From the NCBI GenBank assembly GCA_902598315.1, contig CACKBP010000004.1, positions 57,412 to 121,411 on the forward strand: 64,000 bases of DNA, written 5' to 3'. Position numbers and translations under genes: made by a program. The notes under the pieces are model-generated. The model had not been told where the DNA came from. It saw only the letters and a program-made list of their open reading frames with translations, and searched no databases. The DNA comes from an uncultured Pelagibacteraceae bacterium. GTDB lineage: Bacteria > Pseudomonadota > Alphaproteobacteria > Pelagibacterales > Pelagibacteraceae. Of the stretch, positions 9,026 through 18,570 are shown piece after piece. How positions within the stretch are numbered: position 1 is the stretch's first letter; each line of letters opens with the position of its first letter.

Positions 9026-9530
9026 AGTCAGTTTTTATTATTTTTTCTTTAGCCTCATTCACTAATTGACTCAATCTAGAGCTATCTACATTGCGATTCA
9101 TATCAGGGTGAATTTTTTTTTGCAATTGATTAGCTGCTTTTAAAACTTCTTCTTTACTCGCTCCTTTTTTTAAACCCAATAATTTATAGGCTTCTTCTGA
9201 TGTAAGACTTGATGACCCAGGAGTTTGTCCAAATTGCCCTTGTGAAAATCTGCCAGCATTGTTTTTCATGAATTGGATTAATCTCCATAATTGATACATT
9301 TGCAAAGCAGTAAAACCTTTAATCTTAAGCCCTGAGAGCAAGATCAACCACATTGGTAAACTAAAAATGAATTTACCACCGACCGTAAATAAAACAGCTA
9401 AAATTAAAGATATATAAATAGCAATCTTTTTTATTGTAGTGGCTATCTTTTTTGAACTAGCCCTAGCGAACCAATTTAGAAAAAGGTAGATTACGACGAA
9501 AATGATAATTCCCAACAAAAATAAATTCAT
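9018..9530 (-). CDS. Membrane-anchored DnaJ-domain protein
   Basis: N-terminal TM segments; C-terminal J-domain EAYKLLGLKKGASKEEVLKAANQLQKKIHPDMN (HPD). Confidence 0.85.
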   Translation of the reverse strand: MNLFLLGIIIFVVIYLFLNWFARASSKKIATTIKKIAIYISLILAVLFTVGGKFIFSLPMWLILLSGLKIKGFTALQMYQLWRLIQFMKNNAGRFSQGQFGQTPGSSSLTSEEAYKLLGLKKGASKEEVLKAANQLQKKIHPDMNRNVDSSRLSQLVNEAKEKIIKTDFS

Positions 9531-9547
9531 ATAATTTCCTAACTAAT

Positions 9548-11632
9548 ATGAATATACCAAAACTTAAAAAAATAAAGACTACGAAAAATTATCACGGAAT
9601 ACCACTTGAAGATGATTATTCATGGGTTGATCAGCCAAATATCCTTGAAGTTTTAAAGGATCCAAAAAAGCTAAATAATGAGGTCAAGGATTATATAGAA
9701 GCTAATAACAAAATAACTGAAGGCTACTTCGCAGACGTTAAGGATTTACAGAAAAATTTATTTAACGAAATCAAAGGAAAAATTAAATTAGATGATACTG
9801 GATTAAAATATAAAGATAAAAGATATTATTATTGGACAAAAACGGAAGCTAAAGCCAATTACGGTAAAAGAATGAGGCAACTTATTGATGGCTCTAAACC
9901 TGAGGAAGTTTTTTTTGATGGAGATTTGGAGAAGAAAAAGTCTGGTTCAGAATATTTTGGAGTTGGAACTGTAAGCGTTTCTTATTGTGATAATTTTATT
10001 GCCTATTCTCTCGATTTAAAAGGATCAGAATATTACACAATTTATTTGAGAGATCTTAGAACTGGAAAAAATGAAAAAGATATAATTGAAAATACTAGTG
10101 GCAATGTTACTTGGGCCTTAGATAACAAAAGTTTTTTCTATTCAAAGTTAGATCAATATCATAGATCAAGACAAATTTTCAAACATGTCCTTGGAACATC
10201 GGCCGATCAAGATCAACTAATATTTGAGGAAAAAGATGAAACTTTTACTTGTGGTATTAGTATTACTTCTGATGAAAAATATTTCATTATTGGGACTTCC
10301 GATCACATCACAACTGAAGAATATTTTTTTCCAACAGATGCTAGAGAAATTAATCCTACTCTTTTTCAAAAAAGGAAAAATGATATTCGTTATTCGATAG
10401 ACTCTTGGCAAGGTTATTTTTATATTCATACTAATGAAGAGGCTAGAGATTATAAAGTGCTCAGATGTAAGACCAATCAGATAGATAAATTAGAGGTTTT
10501 TATCCCTGCTAAAAAAGAGACAGTTATTGGTGGGTTTGAATTTTTAGACGATTATATCATTAGATCAGAAAAGTCAGATGCTATACCAAAACTTTTTGTG
10601 AGAAATATTATAACTAACAAAGAAGAAGAAGTTAAAATTTCAGAAGAACCAATAGGTGTTCCTGGAGCTTCTTTAATGCAAAGAGATACAAATACTACAA
10701 TGATAAGAGTTAGTTGGGAGAGTATGGCGACTCCGGGAAGTGTTTATGAATATGATATCGTCACTAAAGAAAAAAAATTAGTCAAAGAAACAGAAATTCC
10801 ATCTGGCCATAATCCCAAAAATTATGTGGTAGAGAGAATTAAAGCTAGATCGCATGATGGTAGAATGATTCCAATCAGTTTATTAAAATTAAAAAACTCA
10901 AAGCAAGATGGAAAATCAAAAGTCCTACTCTACAGCTACGGAGCTTATAAACATTCAGTTAGTTGTTCATTTAGCGCTTCAAGATTTTGTCTCGTTGATA
11001 GAGGAATTATTTTTGCAATAGCTCATATTAGAGGTGGAGGCGACCTTGGCGATGTCTGGCACACGGAAGGTAAAAAAAAATTTAAGAAAAATACTTTTTT
11101 AGATTACGTAGCGTGCGCAAATCATCTAATAGAGCAAAGATATACTTACAAAGGTGGAATTTGTTTTTATGGTGGATCAGCTGGAGGTCTTACAGGTGGA
11201 GCAGTAGCTAACTTGTCTCCAGATTTATTTTTTGGAATGCTTTTATTAGTGCCTTTCGTAGATACTATGACTACAATGTTAAATGACAAATTACCTTTAA
11301 CCCCAGGGGAGTGGGAAATGTGGGGGAATCCAATTAAAAGTAAAGAGTTCTTTGAATATATTCTGTCTTATTCTCCCTATAATAATCTCGAGAAAAAAGA
11401 TTATCCTTCGATGCTTATAACTACATCTTTGTTTGACAATCGAGTCCTTTACTCTGAACCAGTTAAATATATTGCGAAGTTAAGAGATTTAAAAACTGAC
11501 AATAATTATCAATTACTCAAATGTAAAATGGAAGCATCAGGTCATGGAGGAATGTCGGGGCGTGACAATGCGATCACAGAACTAGCTGAAGAATATTCTT
11601 TTATTTTAAAATCTGCAAAAATTTTAAAATAG
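9548..11632 (+). CDS. S9 family oligopeptidase B-like serine peptidase
   Basis: AHIRGGGDLG...; FYGGSAGGLTGGAVAN (GxSxGG); C-terminal SGHGG. Confidence 0.92.
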   Translation: MNIPKLKKIKTTKNYHGIPLEDDYSWVDQPNILEVLKDPKKLNNEVKDYIEANNKITEGYFADVKDLQKNLFNEIKGKIKLDDTGLKYKDKRYYYWTKTEAKANYGKRMRQLIDGSKPEEVFFDGDLEKKKSGSEYFGVGTVSVSYCDNFIAYSLDLKGSEYYTIYLRDLRTGKNEKDIIENTSGNVTWALDNKSFFYSKLDQYHRSRQIFKHVLGTSADQDQLIFEEKDETFTCGISITSDEKYFIIGTSDHITTEEYFFPTDAREINPTLFQKRKNDIRYSIDSWQGYFYIHTNEEARDYKVLRCKTNQIDKLEVFIPAKKETVIGGFEFLDDYIIRSEKSDAIPKLFVRNIITNKEEEVKISEEPIGVPGASLMQRDTNTTMIRVSWESMATPGSVYEYDIVTKEKKLVKETEIPSGHNPKNYVVERIKARSHDGRMIPISLLKLKNSKQDGKSKVLLYSYGAYKHSVSCSFSASRFCLVDRGIIFAIAHIRGGGDLGDVWHTEGKKKFKKNTFLDYVACANHLIEQRYTYKGGICFYGGSAGGLTGGAVANLSPDLFFGMLLLVPFVDTMTTMLNDKLPLTPGEWEMWGNPIKSKEFFEYILSYSPYNNLEKKDYPSMLITTSLFDNRVLYSEPVKYIAKLRDLKTDNNYQLLKCKMEASGHGGMSGRDNAITELAEEYSFILKSAKILK

Positions 11633-11671
11633 TAATCTTGAAAAATTAAAAATAATTCCCATATCTAATAT

Positions 11672-11717
11672 GTCGGTTGCCAAATGGAACTGACATTAAC
11701 CTTGCTAACAAAGGAGG
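11672..11717 (+). promoter_or_regulatory. Candidate ROSE-like RNA thermometer in the hsp20 5' UTR
   Basis: Upstream hairpin GUCGGUU...AACUGAC (11672-11694); SD-sequestering hairpin C-UUGCU-aacaa-AGGAG-G (11701-11717), matching the ROSE UYGCU/AGGAG architecture. Confidence 0.6.
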
Positions 11718-11721
11718 ATAT

Positions 11722-12165
11722 ATGACAAGTAAGGATCTATCGATCTTTAATTCACTTAGACCTTTTAGCATTGGATTCGATGACATGTTTGATCAATTCG
11801 AGTCTATGTTAGGAAATGGTAGTCTTGCTGTACATAGCAACTACCCACCGTACAACATTCGAAAAGCAGGCAAAGATAACTATGCTATTGAAGTAGCAGT
11901 TGCTGGCTTTAATAAAGATGATGTTGAGGTTGAATATGAAGACAATCTTTTAACAGTAAAAACAAAAGACGTTAAAAGAACTCAAGAAAAAGAAGGTGAT
12001 GAAGTTATTCATCGAGGAATATCGCAAAGATCTTTTGCAAGATCGTTCACAATTGCAGATGATGTAAAAGTGAATGGTGCCGAACTAAAAGATGGTTTGC
12101 TAACTATTTCTTGTGAAAAAATCATACCTGAAATAAAGAAAAAAAGACTTATTGAAATTAAATAA
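11722..12165 (+). CDS. Small heat shock protein (Hsp20/IbpA); track ORF begins at 11677 but ATG at 11722 has the SD
   Basis: LAVHSNYPPYNIRKAGKDNYAIEVAVAGFNKDDVEVEYEDNLLTV alpha-crystallin domain; AAGGAGG at 11711-11717. Confidence 0.93.
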   Translation: MTSKDLSIFNSLRPFSIGFDDMFDQFESMLGNGSLAVHSNYPPYNIRKAGKDNYAIEVAVAGFNKDDVEVEYEDNLLTVKTKDVKRTQEKEGDEVIHRGISQRSFARSFTIADDVKVNGAELKDGLLTISCEKIIPEIKKKRLIEIK

Positions 12166-12173
12166 GTTTACCT

Positions 12174-12200
12174 TACTTGCGGGGTTTAACTCCGCAAGTA
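12174..12200. terminator. Bidirectional terminator candidate between convergent hsp20 and gshB
   Basis: TACTTGCGGGG-tttaa-CTCCGCAAGTA, about 11-bp stem with one G-U pair. Confidence 0.75.
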
Positions 12201-13127
12201 TCAAATATTATCAAAAAAATACTTAGCTAAATTAACACCTGTTAGATCGTAATAGGTTTTTAAGCCTGTTGGACTTGTAACATTTATATCTCCAATCAGT
12301 TTTCCATTAATAAAATCAATTCCAGCGAAATAAATATTATTCTTTATTAGTTCTTTAGCCACTATCTCACAAATTTTAAGTTCATATGAATTAATATTAG
12401 TTGTTTTAGCATAAGCTCCTTTGCTCATATTCGAGAGAATACTACCTTTTTTGGGAACTCTAGATATTGCTCCTTTTACTTTTCCGTTAATAATAAATAT
12501 TCTTTTATCGCCTTTTGATATTTTAGGAATATACTTTTGAAATATTAGATGATTATATTTTGCTAACAATCTTCTAATCTTATTTTTGTTTAATCTTTTT
12601 ATTAACATAACATCGTTACCACTATAACCCTCAACAGGTTTCAGGACTGACTTTCTATGTTTTTTTAAAAAACTACTAATATGATTTAAATTTTCACTTA
12701 TTAATGTTGGTGGCATAAATTTTAAAAATCTTATTGAAAATAGTTTTTCAGGCACATCTCTAATCGATCTAGGATGATTTATAATTTTAACTTTATTCGG
12801 CAGCTGTTCGAGTATAAAGGTTGTATTAATATACTGCTGATTAAAAGGTGGTTCATTTCTAATAAGTAAAATTTTTACGTTAGAAAGATTTAAATTAATT
12901 TTTTCAATTTTCTTTATATATAGTTTATTTTGCTCAATTATCTCAATTTTTAAAGATTTTGCTAAAACTTTTCCATTATCAAAACTTAAATCTTTTGGCT
13001 CATAATAAAAAATATCAAATTTTCTTTTTTGCGCCTCAACTCCTAAAAATATTGAAGTATCAGTTTTAAAATTTATCTTATTTATATCAGAGCCCTGAAT
13101 AGCTAAAATTTTCTTTTTCATTATCAA
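12201..13127 (-). CDS. gshB: Glutathione synthase
   Basis: ATP-grasp; IINHPRSIRDVPEKLF, VLKPVEGYSGNDV, INVTSPTGLKTYYDLTGVNLA. Confidence 0.93.
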   Translation of the reverse strand: MIMKKKILAIQGSDINKINFKTDTSIFLGVEAQKRKFDIFYYEPKDLSFDNGKVLAKSLKIEIIEQNKLYIKKIEKINLNLSNVKILLIRNEPPFNQQYINTTFILEQLPNKVKIINHPRSIRDVPEKLFSIRFLKFMPPTLISENLNHISSFLKKHRKSVLKPVEGYSGNDVMLIKRLNKNKIRRLLAKYNHLIFQKYIPKISKGDKRIFIINGKVKGAISRVPKKGSILSNMSKGAYAKTTNINSYELKICEIVAKELIKNNIYFAGIDFINGKLIGDINVTSPTGLKTYYDLTGVNLAKYFFDNI

Positions 13128-14409
13128 ATAAATCTAAATTTTTATGTTTATTATATCTATCAATTAATAACTGTGCTCTGTTCTTTTTATTTTTAATTAC
13201 ATTCTCAGTGTGTTTTAAATAAATTGTTTCATCTAAATTTTTTTTATTTTTTTCGCCTCTTTTTATTAAACCATCTTTTGATAACTGAAGAAAAATTTTA
13301 CTCCACTCATACAAAGTTTTTCCCTCAAGCACAGTTTCTAATCCCTTTTTTGGTGAATCAATATAAGCATTCATTACACTTTCTTTTTTCCATTTATTTA
13401 TAATACTAAAAGCTTCATCTATTGAAGAATAAAATAAACCTGTAAGAAATGCTGGGCCGTCACAGAAACATTCCCAATCACACGTATCGAGTGATCTAAA
13501 TTCTACAAACTGTTTTAATCTTACCTCCGTAAAAATTGTTGCAAGATGTGTCTCGAAATCTTTTAAATTAGCTTGCTGATCTAAATTTTTAAACTTGCCT
13601 TCTATAAAATCTTGAAATGTTTGACCAGTGGGTTGGATATATTTTTTATCTTTTATAATAAACAACACTGGATATTTGACAACATAATCAAAATATTTTT
13701 CAAAAGTTACTTTTTCAAAAGCAATTGGCATAATTCCTCCTCTTGATGTATTTTGCCATACTTTACTCCGATAAGAATAGAAGCCTGTAGGTTTTTTATT
13801 TTCAAAAGGAGAATTAGCATACAATGCTATGATAAGCGGTGTTAAAAAATTTCCTAACTTAAAAATTTTTTCAAAATTTTTTTCTGATGTATAGTCAAAA
13901 TTAACCTGAATTCCACAAGATCTATACATCATATCTAAACTTAGTTTGCCTCCCTTGGGCATCTCATAAGTCATTATTTTATATCTATTTTTTGGACTTT
14001 TAGGAATATCTGCTAGATCATTATAAGGATCAAAAGCTATTGAAACGGTATTTATGTTTAAACCTTCACTAGCCTTTTTAATTTCACTTAAAAATTTTGA
14101 ACTTTCGCTACAAACTTGATGAATATTTTTTAATGGTTCACCTGAAAGCTCGCATTGAAAACCTGGTTCAGTTGTTATTTGCTGCTTTCCTCTTCTCATT
14201 CCTACAATATGTTCTCCTTCATAAACAGGCAACCAATTTTCAGATTTTAGATTATTAAATAATTTTTTTAAGGTAGGGTATTCAATTCTTTTCTTGTCTT
14301 TGCCAATAAATAAAAATCTTTCGTGTTCAACCCCAATCTTTATGTCATTCGTTTTTTTTATTCCCTTAAAAAAATATTCAATAAATTTAGATTTAGATTT
14401 TTCGTTCAT
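13087..14409 (-). CDS. gshA: Glutamate-cysteine ligase (alphaproteobacterial/plant-type GCS2)
   Basis: IGVEHERFLF, TTEPGFQCELSGEP, MMYRSCGIQVNFDY, EFRSLDTCDW; overlaps gshB by 41 bp. Confidence 0.93.
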   Translation of the reverse strand: MNEKSKSKFIEYFFKGIKKTNDIKIGVEHERFLFIGKDKKRIEYPTLKKLFNNLKSENWLPVYEGEHIVGMRRGKQQITTEPGFQCELSGEPLKNIHQVCSESSKFLSEIKKASEGLNINTVSIAFDPYNDLADIPKSPKNRYKIMTYEMPKGGKLSLDMMYRSCGIQVNFDYTSEKNFEKIFKLGNFLTPLIIALYANSPFENKKPTGFYSYRSKVWQNTSRGGIMPIAFEKVTFEKYFDYVVKYPVLFIIKDKKYIQPTGQTFQDFIEGKFKNLDQQANLKDFETHLATIFTEVRLKQFVEFRSLDTCDWECFCDGPAFLTGLFYSSIDEAFSIINKWKKESVMNAYIDSPKKGLETVLEGKTLYEWSKIFLQLSKDGLIKRGEKNKKNLDETIYLKHTENVIKNKKNRAQLLIDRYNKHKNLDLFDNEKENFSYSGL

Positions 14410-14412
14410 GCT

Positions 14413-14718
14413 TTAAAAACAGTTTTTACTGCTAAAGCCTACTACCATATTTTTGGGATTAACCTCAAATTTTCTTACACACTTTATTTTGTATTTTTCT
14501 GTGACATAAACGTAATTTCTATTTCTAGATTTTAAAAACTCCACTTTATCTGGTTGTCCGTAATGGCTTTTTAAAGCTTCTTCTGATTTATTAAGCCATT
14601 TACTTAACTCTTTTTGCTCCTTGGAAGTCGTATCTTCAATTTTTTCAGAAACAGTTTGGCAGCTAAGCAAAAAAATCAAAAATAATGTGTATAAAATATT
14701 AAAAAAAGTTTTTTTCAT
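14413..14718 (-). CDS. Small putative lipoprotein, hypothetical
   Basis: Signal peptide with LLSC lipobox; 101 aa. Confidence 0.6.
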   Translation of the reverse strand: MKKTFFNILYTLFLIFLLSCQTVSEKIEDTTSKEQKELSKWLNKSEEALKSHYGQPDKVEFLKSRNRNYVYVTEKYKIKCVRKFEVNPKNMVVGFSSKNCF

Positions 14719-14854
14719 TTTAACCCTTATTTTATAACGAAAAGTTATAAACAGATATATTTACTCTTGGTTGAATCAAGGTAGATATGACGGATTTAGT
14801 TAAGATTTTAGCTGTTTTATAGAGTAATAAACTTTTAACGGAGGTTTTTATTTT

Positions 14855-16165
14855 ATGATGGATAAATATTTTGAGTATAGGAAACATAAAACAAATTTTA
14901 AAACTGAGGTAATCGCTGGAGTAACTACTTTTCTTACAATGGCATACATCATGTTTTTGAATCCCTTTATCTTGTCTGGTGAATTTGCTGGGACAGAAAA
15001 AGGTTTTTTTGATTTTGGAGCAGTATTTACTGCAACAATATTAGCAACAGCGCTTGCTTGTTTTATTATGGCATTTTACGGAAAAACTTGGCCAATAGGT
15101 TTGGCGCCAGGTATGGGTATAAATGCATTTGTTGCATACGGAGTAGTTGCAGGGATGGGATACACTCCACAAGCAGCGTTGGGTGCTGTATTAGTAGCTG
15201 GAGTTATTTTCTTAGCAATTTCACTTACGCCTTTGAGAGCGTGGTTGATTAATTCGATTCCAAGAAGTTTAAAACTAGGAATTGGTGCTGGGATTGGATT
15301 ATTTTTAGCTATTATTGGTTTAGAAATTATGGGAGTAGTAGGAGACCACCCAGTCACATTAGTAACTTTAGGTGACATTAAGAATCCTTTAGTGCTTCTT
15401 GGTTGTTTAACTTTTGTCTTTATGATTGTTTTAGAAAAAATGAAGATAAGAGGAAACATTATAATTGGTATCCTTTTATTTAGTATAATAGCTTGGGCTA
15501 CTGGATTAGCAAAATTCAATGGTGTTGTTGGTTCAATACCACCTATGACATACTTATTTGATTTTGATCTTAAAGCAGCGCTAACCGCTGGTATGGCTTC
15601 AATAGTTTTTACATTATTATTTATCGACTTTTTCGATACAGCAGGAACATTAACATCTGTTGCTAATGTAGCAGGTAAAGTTGATAAAAAAGGTAAAGTA
15701 CAAGACATCAACAAAGCAATGTTATCTGACAGTGTAGGAACAGTAGCTGGAGCAATGATGGGGACAACAACTGTAACTAGTTATGTTGAGTCAGGCGCAG
15801 GAGTAAAAGCTGGAGGCAGAACTGGAATGACTTCGCTTGTAATAGGAGTTTTATTCCTAGCTTGTTTATTCTTTTCGCCGCTCGCTACAAGTTTACCAAA
15901 AGAAATAGATGGTGCAGCTTTATTATACGTAGCAATATTATTCGTAAGAAATATCACTGATATTGAGTGGGATGATATAGCTGAGTCAGGCCCTGCAGTA
16001 GTTGCAATGATAACAATGCCGTTAACGTATAGTATCAGTAATGGTATCGCTCTTGCATTTATTTCATATGCATTAATTCAAATATTTACAGGAAAATTTG
16101 GAAAAACCTCTCCTGCCATTTGGGTAATTGCAGTATTTAGCGTAATTAGTTTTTACGTAGCCTAA
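14855..16165 (+). CDS. NCS2-family purine permease (guanine/hypoxanthine/adenine, AzgA/PbuG-like)
   Basis: EVIAGVTTFLTMAYIMFLNP, APGMGINAFVAYGV, DFFDTAGTLTSVAN, TTVTSYVESGAGVKAGGRTG. Confidence 0.93.
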   Translation: MMDKYFEYRKHKTNFKTEVIAGVTTFLTMAYIMFLNPFILSGEFAGTEKGFFDFGAVFTATILATALACFIMAFYGKTWPIGLAPGMGINAFVAYGVVAGMGYTPQAALGAVLVAGVIFLAISLTPLRAWLINSIPRSLKLGIGAGIGLFLAIIGLEIMGVVGDHPVTLVTLGDIKNPLVLLGCLTFVFMIVLEKMKIRGNIIIGILLFSIIAWATGLAKFNGVVGSIPPMTYLFDFDLKAALTAGMASIVFTLLFIDFFDTAGTLTSVANVAGKVDKKGKVQDINKAMLSDSVGTVAGAMMGTTTVTSYVESGAGVKAGGRTGMTSLVIGVLFLACLFFSPLATSLPKEIDGAALLYVAILFVRNITDIEWDDIAESGPAVVAMITMPLTYSISNGIALAFISYALIQIFTGKFGKTSPAIWVIAVFSVISFYVA

Positions 16166-16173
16166 AAATTTTA

Positions 16174-16193
16174 GGGCCAGTTAATTCTGGCCC
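16174..16193. terminator. Hairpin between convergent purine permease and phosphoribosyltransferase genes
   Basis: GGGCCAG-ttaatt-CTGGCCC perfect 7-bp stem. Confidence 0.7.
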
Positions 16194-16721
16194 TTAATTC
16201 TTCTGATGTTTCTTAATTAAATCTTGAACTTTTATTTCCTCATAATGCTCAAATGGTTGAACAATCCATGGGTTGCTATCTAATCTTTGAGCACAAAAAT
16301 CAGGTTCGAAGGTTGAGTCCTTTTTTTTCCAGAGCACAGCAGTTTTAATTTCTTTTACATTGCCTTTGAGGGGTGGATATTTTTTTAACCAATCAATACT
16401 TTTATTTAGCGTTACCCCTGTATCAGATAAGTCATCACATAAAAGAATATTGCCTTTCATGTCTTGAACAGTAGAGCTCATTTCTCTTGAGAAAACCAAA
16501 TCCCCTTGTTGATCCTCTGTGCCCTCTCCAGAGTATGATTCTACGGCAAGATAAGCACATTTTAATTTAAAAACTCTGCTTAAGACATCAGTAATTGGAA
16601 GTCCACCTCTCGCAATACCAATAAGCAAGTTAGGTTTAAAACCGCTTTCATGAATTTGTATTGCTAATTTTTCAACGATTAGATTATACTCTTTCCAATC
16701 AATGATAAGTTTATCTGCCAT
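16194..16721 (-). CDS. Purine phosphoribosyltransferase (xanthine/guanine PRT-like)
   Basis: LLIGIARGGLPITDVLSRV; PRPP motif ILLCDDLSDTGVTL. Confidence 0.85.
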   Translation of the reverse strand: MADKLIIDWKEYNLIVEKLAIQIHESGFKPNLLIGIARGGLPITDVLSRVFKLKCAYLAVESYSGEGTEDQQGDLVFSREMSSTVQDMKGNILLCDDLSDTGVTLNKSIDWLKKYPPLKGNVKEIKTAVLWKKKDSTFEPDFCAQRLDSNPWIVQPFEHYEEIKVQDLIKKHQKN

Positions 16722-16754
16722 GAAAAAAGTTAATTTATTTTAAAGGAGTTGTAA

Positions 16755-17042
16755 ATGAAAGGATATGTAGTTTGTGTTTATAAAAGTATAAGTAATGAGG
16801 AAAAATTAAAAGAATACGCTGTCAAAGCTAGAGCAGCAGTTGAAAAATATAAGGGAAAATTTTTAATTAGAGGCGGAAGATCAACATCTAATGAGGGCGA
16901 TAAATCTCCAAGAACAGTCGTAATTGAGTTTCCATCCTACGATGAAGCTAATAACTTTTACAATTCAAAAGAGTATCAAGATGCGCATTCTATTCTTGAA
17001 GGTTACTCAGAACGTCAACATCAAACGATTGAAGGCGCTTAA
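16755..17042 (+). CDS. DUF1330 family protein
   Basis: KFLIRGG...VVIEFPSYDEANNFYNSKEYQDA signature. Confidence 0.88.
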   Translation: MKGYVVCVYKSISNEEKLKEYAVKARAAVEKYKGKFLIRGGRSTSNEGDKSPRTVVIEFPSYDEANNFYNSKEYQDAHSILEGYSERQHQTIEGA

Positions 17043-17662
17043 TATTGGATTGGTTCATCGTCAATACTGCGCCAGAGATACCAGGTGGCAACTGAACAAT
17101 AAGGTGTAAATTTTTTATAAAGTTTATTTAAAAAACTTTTCGGAGGAAAGTATTTTTTCTTATAATTATTTGATATTGCTCTTAATAAGCCAATATCTTG
17201 CAAAGGCCAAATATTAGAACGATTGTAAGTAAATAGTAAAATCATTTCCGCACTCCATCTGCCTATTTGTCTTAAAGATGATAAGTATTGAATAGCTTCC
17301 TCGTCATTCATTTTTTTGATTAATTTTGGATCAAATTCTTTTTTTACAAATTTAATTGACAATTCTTTTATTCCTAAAGCTTTTTGTCTACTAAGACCAC
17401 AGGATTTAAGTTGTGACATTGATAATTTTGATACTTTTAAGGGATTAATTCTTTTAGTTTTCTTTTGAAATTTTTTAAATACTGAGTTAGCAGCTGATAC
17501 ACTTATCTGCTGACCTACTATACTTTTACATAAAGAGTAAAAAATATCCTTTCTAGTAGTCAAAAATTTATCGTTATATTTAATGATAAGTTTTTTTAAA
17601 ACTTTATCTCTTTTAGACAAAGTTTTAATTGCTTTTAACCAATAACTTGGATATTTGCTCAC
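17039..17662 (-). CDS. DNA-3-methyladenine glycosylase II (AlkA/HhH-GPD family)
   Basis: SIVGQQISVSAANSVFKKF, LRQIGRWSAEMILLF (HhH-GPD). Confidence 0.9.
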   Translation of the reverse strand: MSKYPSYWLKAIKTLSKRDKVLKKLIIKYNDKFLTTRKDIFYSLCKSIVGQQISVSAANSVFKKFQKKTKRINPLKVSKLSMSQLKSCGLSRQKALGIKELSIKFVKKEFDPKLIKKMNDEEAIQYLSSLRQIGRWSAEMILLFTYNRSNIWPLQDIGLLRAISNNYKKKYFPPKSFLNKLYKKFTPYCSVATWYLWRSIDDEPIQY

Positions 17663-18537
17663 GGTCGTGGACTTACAACTTGTTTTTTAAGTTTTGACTC
17701 TCTCATAAAAATAATTGCAGAACTTGCTATAATTAAACCAGCACCCAAGAGAGTTAGCACTTTTGGTATTTCGCCCCAAATAAAATATCCTAACAAAATT
17801 GCAAATACTAAATTTAAATATTTTGTTGGTGTAACTAGTGATGCTTCAGCAATTCTAAGTGACACGGTAAGTAAAATATTTGCTACTGAACCAATTATTC
17901 CTGTAAAAATTAAAAGAAAGAGATCAAATTTAGATGGCATAATCCAACCAAAAGGAAGTGTTGCTAAACCAACTATCATACTTAGTAAAGAAAAATATAA
18001 TGCAATTCTGTAATTAGGCTCTGTAGATGATAAACTTCTAATACTTAGGGCTACACATGCAAAGAAAATGCAAAAAATTATTGGAAATAAGTAATAAATA
18101 TTTAATTCTTCATAAGCCGGTTTTACAATCATTAACATTCCAATAAACCCAATGAAAACTGCAGACCATCTTCTGATACCCACTTTTTCAGATAAAAAAA
18201 ATATTGAACCAAGCGTAACGAAAATTGGACCCCCAAAAGTTAAGCTTACAACATCTGCTAGAGGTATCTCTCTCAGAGCAATAAAAAGCGCAACAATTGC
18301 TAAAGTCCCAGTTATAGCTCTGAATGCATGTAATTTAGGTCTTGTGGTTTTATAAAAAGTTTTAAATTCACTCCTTGGTACGAGCATTAAAATTGGTATC
18401 AAACCAAAAAAAAATCTTGCAAATAACACTTCACCTACAGGGAACTGATCTAGCCATTTAACACAAGCGTCCATCATGGCAAAACATGCCACAGATGCCA
18501 CCCCGTACAATACGCCTAATTGATTTTGTGTTAACAA
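17659..18537 (-). CDS. EamA/DMT superfamily transporter
   Basis: Ten-TM-like hydrophobic pattern with two EamA repeats; FARFFFGLIPIL. Confidence 0.9.
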   Translation of the reverse strand: MLTQNQLGVLYGVASVACFAMMDACVKWLDQFPVGEVLFARFFFGLIPILMLVPRSEFKTFYKTTRPKLHAFRAITGTLAIVALFIALREIPLADVVSLTFGGPIFVTLGSIFFLSEKVGIRRWSAVFIGFIGMLMIVKPAYEELNIYYLFPIIFCIFFACVALSIRSLSSTEPNYRIALYFSLLSMIVGLATLPFGWIMPSKFDLFLLIFTGIIGSVANILLTVSLRIAEASLVTPTKYLNLVFAILLGYFIWGEIPKVLTLLGAGLIIASSAIIFMRESKLKKQVVSPRP

Positions 18538-18570
18538 TTTAATATCCTCACAATTCTATATAATTACTTT

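Noticed and set aside
14719-14854. Canonical purine riboswitch upstream of the permease
   Set aside because: The conserved junction sequences of the purine aptamer are not visible; only inverted repeats can be supported.
15076-15714. 212-aa minus-strand ORF
   Set aside because: Antisense inside the NCS2 permease; no domain and no plausible start context.
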